From contig CANRPG010000139.1 of assembly GCA_947632425.1 (NCBI GenBank), positions 1 through 5,448 of the forward strand: DNA of 5,448 nucleotides, in the 5' to 3' direction. The notes below the pieces were generated by a model. That model did not search any database and had not been told where the DNA came from. It saw only the letters and a program-made list of their open reading frames with translations. Of the stretch, positions 4,078 to 5,448 are shown piece after piece. The position numbers and the translations under genes were made by a program. Positions within the stretch are counted from its first letter, which is position 1. Every line of letters starts with the position of its first letter. This stretch comes from an uncultured Clostridia bacterium. Lineage in GTDB: Bacteria; Bacillota; Clostridia; Oscillospirales; Ruminococcaceae.

Positions 4078-5448
4078 ATGCTGACAGATATTGAGATAGC
4101 TTCATCGGCTAAAATGCTGAAAATAAAGGACATCGCCGCCGCCTTGGGCATAGCGGAGGACGATATAGAACCCTACGGACAGTATAAGGCGAAACTCTCG
4201 GAGAGCTTGTTTGAAAAGCTCAGCGGAAAGGAAGACGGCAAGCTTATTCTGGTCACTGCCATTAACCCCACCCCGGCAGGCGAGGGCAAGACCACAATTT
4301 CGGTAGGTCTGGCGGAGAGCATGGCTAAGATAGGCAAAAATGCTGTGCTTGCTCTGCGCGAGCCGTCTCTCGGCCCTGTGTTCGGCATAAAGGGCGGTGC
4401 GGCAGGCGGCGGATACGCGCAGGTAGTGCCCATGGAGGACATAAACCTGCATTTTACAGGCGATATGCACGCTATCACGGCGGCAAATAACCTGCTGTGC
4501 GCGCTTATTGACAATCACATTCAGCAGGGCAACGAGCTTAAAATAGATCAGCGGCGCATTCTTATAAAACGCTGCCTTGATATGAACGACAGGGCGCTGC
4601 GCAACATTGTTATAGGTCTTGGCGGCAAGGTGAACGGCGTACCGCGCGAGGACGGTTTTCAGATCACCGTTGCAAGCGAGGTAATGGCTATTTTATGCCT
4701 CGCTTCTGACCTTGCAGACCTCAAAGCGCGTCTTGAAAGAATTTTAGTGGCATACACTCTTGACGGCAAGCCTGTTTACGCCAAAGATCTTGGCGGCTGC
4801 GGTGCTATGACAGCGCTTTTGAAAGATGCACTCAAACCGAACCTTGTTCAGACTTTGGAGAACACCCCTGCAATTATGCACGGTGGGCCTTTTGCTAACA
4901 TAGCGCACGGCTGCAACTCGGTAAGGGCTACAAAGCTTGCCCTAAAACTGGGTGATTACTGCATTACCGAGGCAGGCTTCGGCTCTGACCTTGGCGCGGA
5001 GAAGTTCATGGACATAAAGTGCCGCTTTGCAGGCTTGAAGCCCTCTTGCGTGGTGCTGGTGGCTACCATACGCGCGCTGAAATACAACGGCGGCGTACCG
5101 AAAACGGAGCTCAAGACCGAAAACGTTGAGGCTCTGCGCAAGGGCAGTATAAATCTGAAAACGCACATTGAGAATATGCACAAATTCGGCGTGCCTGTGG
5201 TCGTTGCGATAAACAGGTTCGAGAGCGACACCGATGCGGAGATAGCAGTTATTGAAGAAGTATGCTCGGAAATGGGCGTTGAATATTCTCTTGCGGAGAT
5301 CTTCGCAAAAGGCGGCGAGGGCGGCAAAGACTTAGCTCAGAAAGTGTGCGACACGATAGAGAAGAAAAAGAGCGATTTCCACGTTTTGTATGACGAGAAA
5401 CTGCCTATACAGGAAAAGCTGGAGATAATCGCGAAAGAGATATACCGC
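4078..5448 (+). CDS. fhs: Formate-tetrahydrofolate ligase, N-terminal 457 residues (3' end outside window)
   Basis: This cytosolic enzyme makes 10-formyltetrahydrofolate from formate, tetrahydrofolate and ATP. It feeds one-carbon units to purine and formyl-Met synthesis and, in acetogens, the methyl branch of the Wood-Ljungdahl pathway. The frame is open from the ATG to the window end, 457 of the usual 550-560 residues. The N-terminus MLTDIEIASSAKMLKI and EPYGQYKAKL are typical. Residues 65-72, TPAGEGKT, are the ATP P-loop. Signature one is GIKGGAAGGGY (103-113), followed by AQVVPMEDINLHFTGD. The second signature, VASEVMAILCLASD, is also present, as are HGGPFANIAHGCNS and TEAGFGSDLGAEKF. No catalytic segment visible here is damaged. 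Start choice is supported by GGAGG at 4066-4070. It has its own promoter and is separate from the recR unit. Whether the host is an acetogen cannot be judged from this gene alone, as many non-acetogenic Clostridia carry it. Confidence 0.97.
   Translation, partial: MLTDIEIASSAKMLKIKDIAAALGIAEDDIEPYGQYKAKLSESLFEKLSGKEDGKLILVTAINPTPAGEGKTTISVGLAESMAKIGKNAVLALREPSLGPVFGIKGGAAGGGYAQVVPMEDINLHFTGDMHAITAANNLLCALIDNHIQQGNELKIDQRRILIKRCLDMNDRALRNIVIGLGGKVNGVPREDGFQITVASEVMAILCLASDLADLKARLERILVAYTLDGKPVYAKDLGGCGAMTALLKDALKPNLVQTLENTPAIMHGGPFANIAHGCNSVRATKLALKLGDYCITEAGFGSDLGAEKFMDIKCRFAGLKPSCVVLVATIRALKYNGGVPKTELKTENVEALRKGSINLKTHIENMHKFGVPVVVAINRFESDTDAEIAVIEEVCSEMGVEYSLAEIFAKGGEGGKDLAQKVCDTIEKKKSDFHVLYDEKLPIQEKLEIIAKEIYR

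Overview
The window looks like chromosomal DNA of a low-to-mid GC Gram-positive anaerobe of class Clostridia, most likely a Ruminococcus-type organism. I infer this from the Firmicutes gene order dnaX-ybaB-recR, the strong AGGAGG-type ribosome binding sites, a formate-tetrahydrofolate ligase, and a DUF6291-type protein of the kind common in Clostridia and their phages. The genus is a guess from sequence style, not from a search.

Layout. Bases 1-2000 hold three genes on the + strand: the 3' part of dnaX (clamp-loader tau/gamma subunit), ybaB (nucleoid-associated protein) and recR (recombination mediator). They are tightly packed, with recR starting 2 bases after the ybaB stop, and a clear intrinsic terminator follows recR. 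Bases 4078-5448 hold fhs, cut by the window end, with its own extended -10 promoter. These are ordinary housekeeping genes.

The unusual part is the 2.1 kb between recR and fhs. It holds one small gene (2716-3210) for a DUF6291-like protein with a charged low-complexity tail, in a dense nest of repeats. Two copies of a roughly 194-bp multi-hairpin element (2200-2393 on +, 3700-3892 on -) face each other around this gene like terminal inverted repeats. Between the copies, linkers and some loops are nearly unchanged, while two hairpin stems differ in sequence and stay perfectly paired. That is compensatory change, so the fold itself appears to be maintained. The inner side of each copy leads into period-7 arrays of consensus TCTNNCC, seen at six places and often folded back on inverted arrays. 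A 139-bp direct repeat (3253-3391 and 3592-3730) and two truncated element ends lie between the gene and copy 2. One heptad array supplies the last codons of the small gene.

I see no transposase, integrase or reverse transcriptase here, so any mobility would have to be provided in trans. The best candidate for something undescribed is this structured repeat family and its possible role around the DUF6291-like gene.
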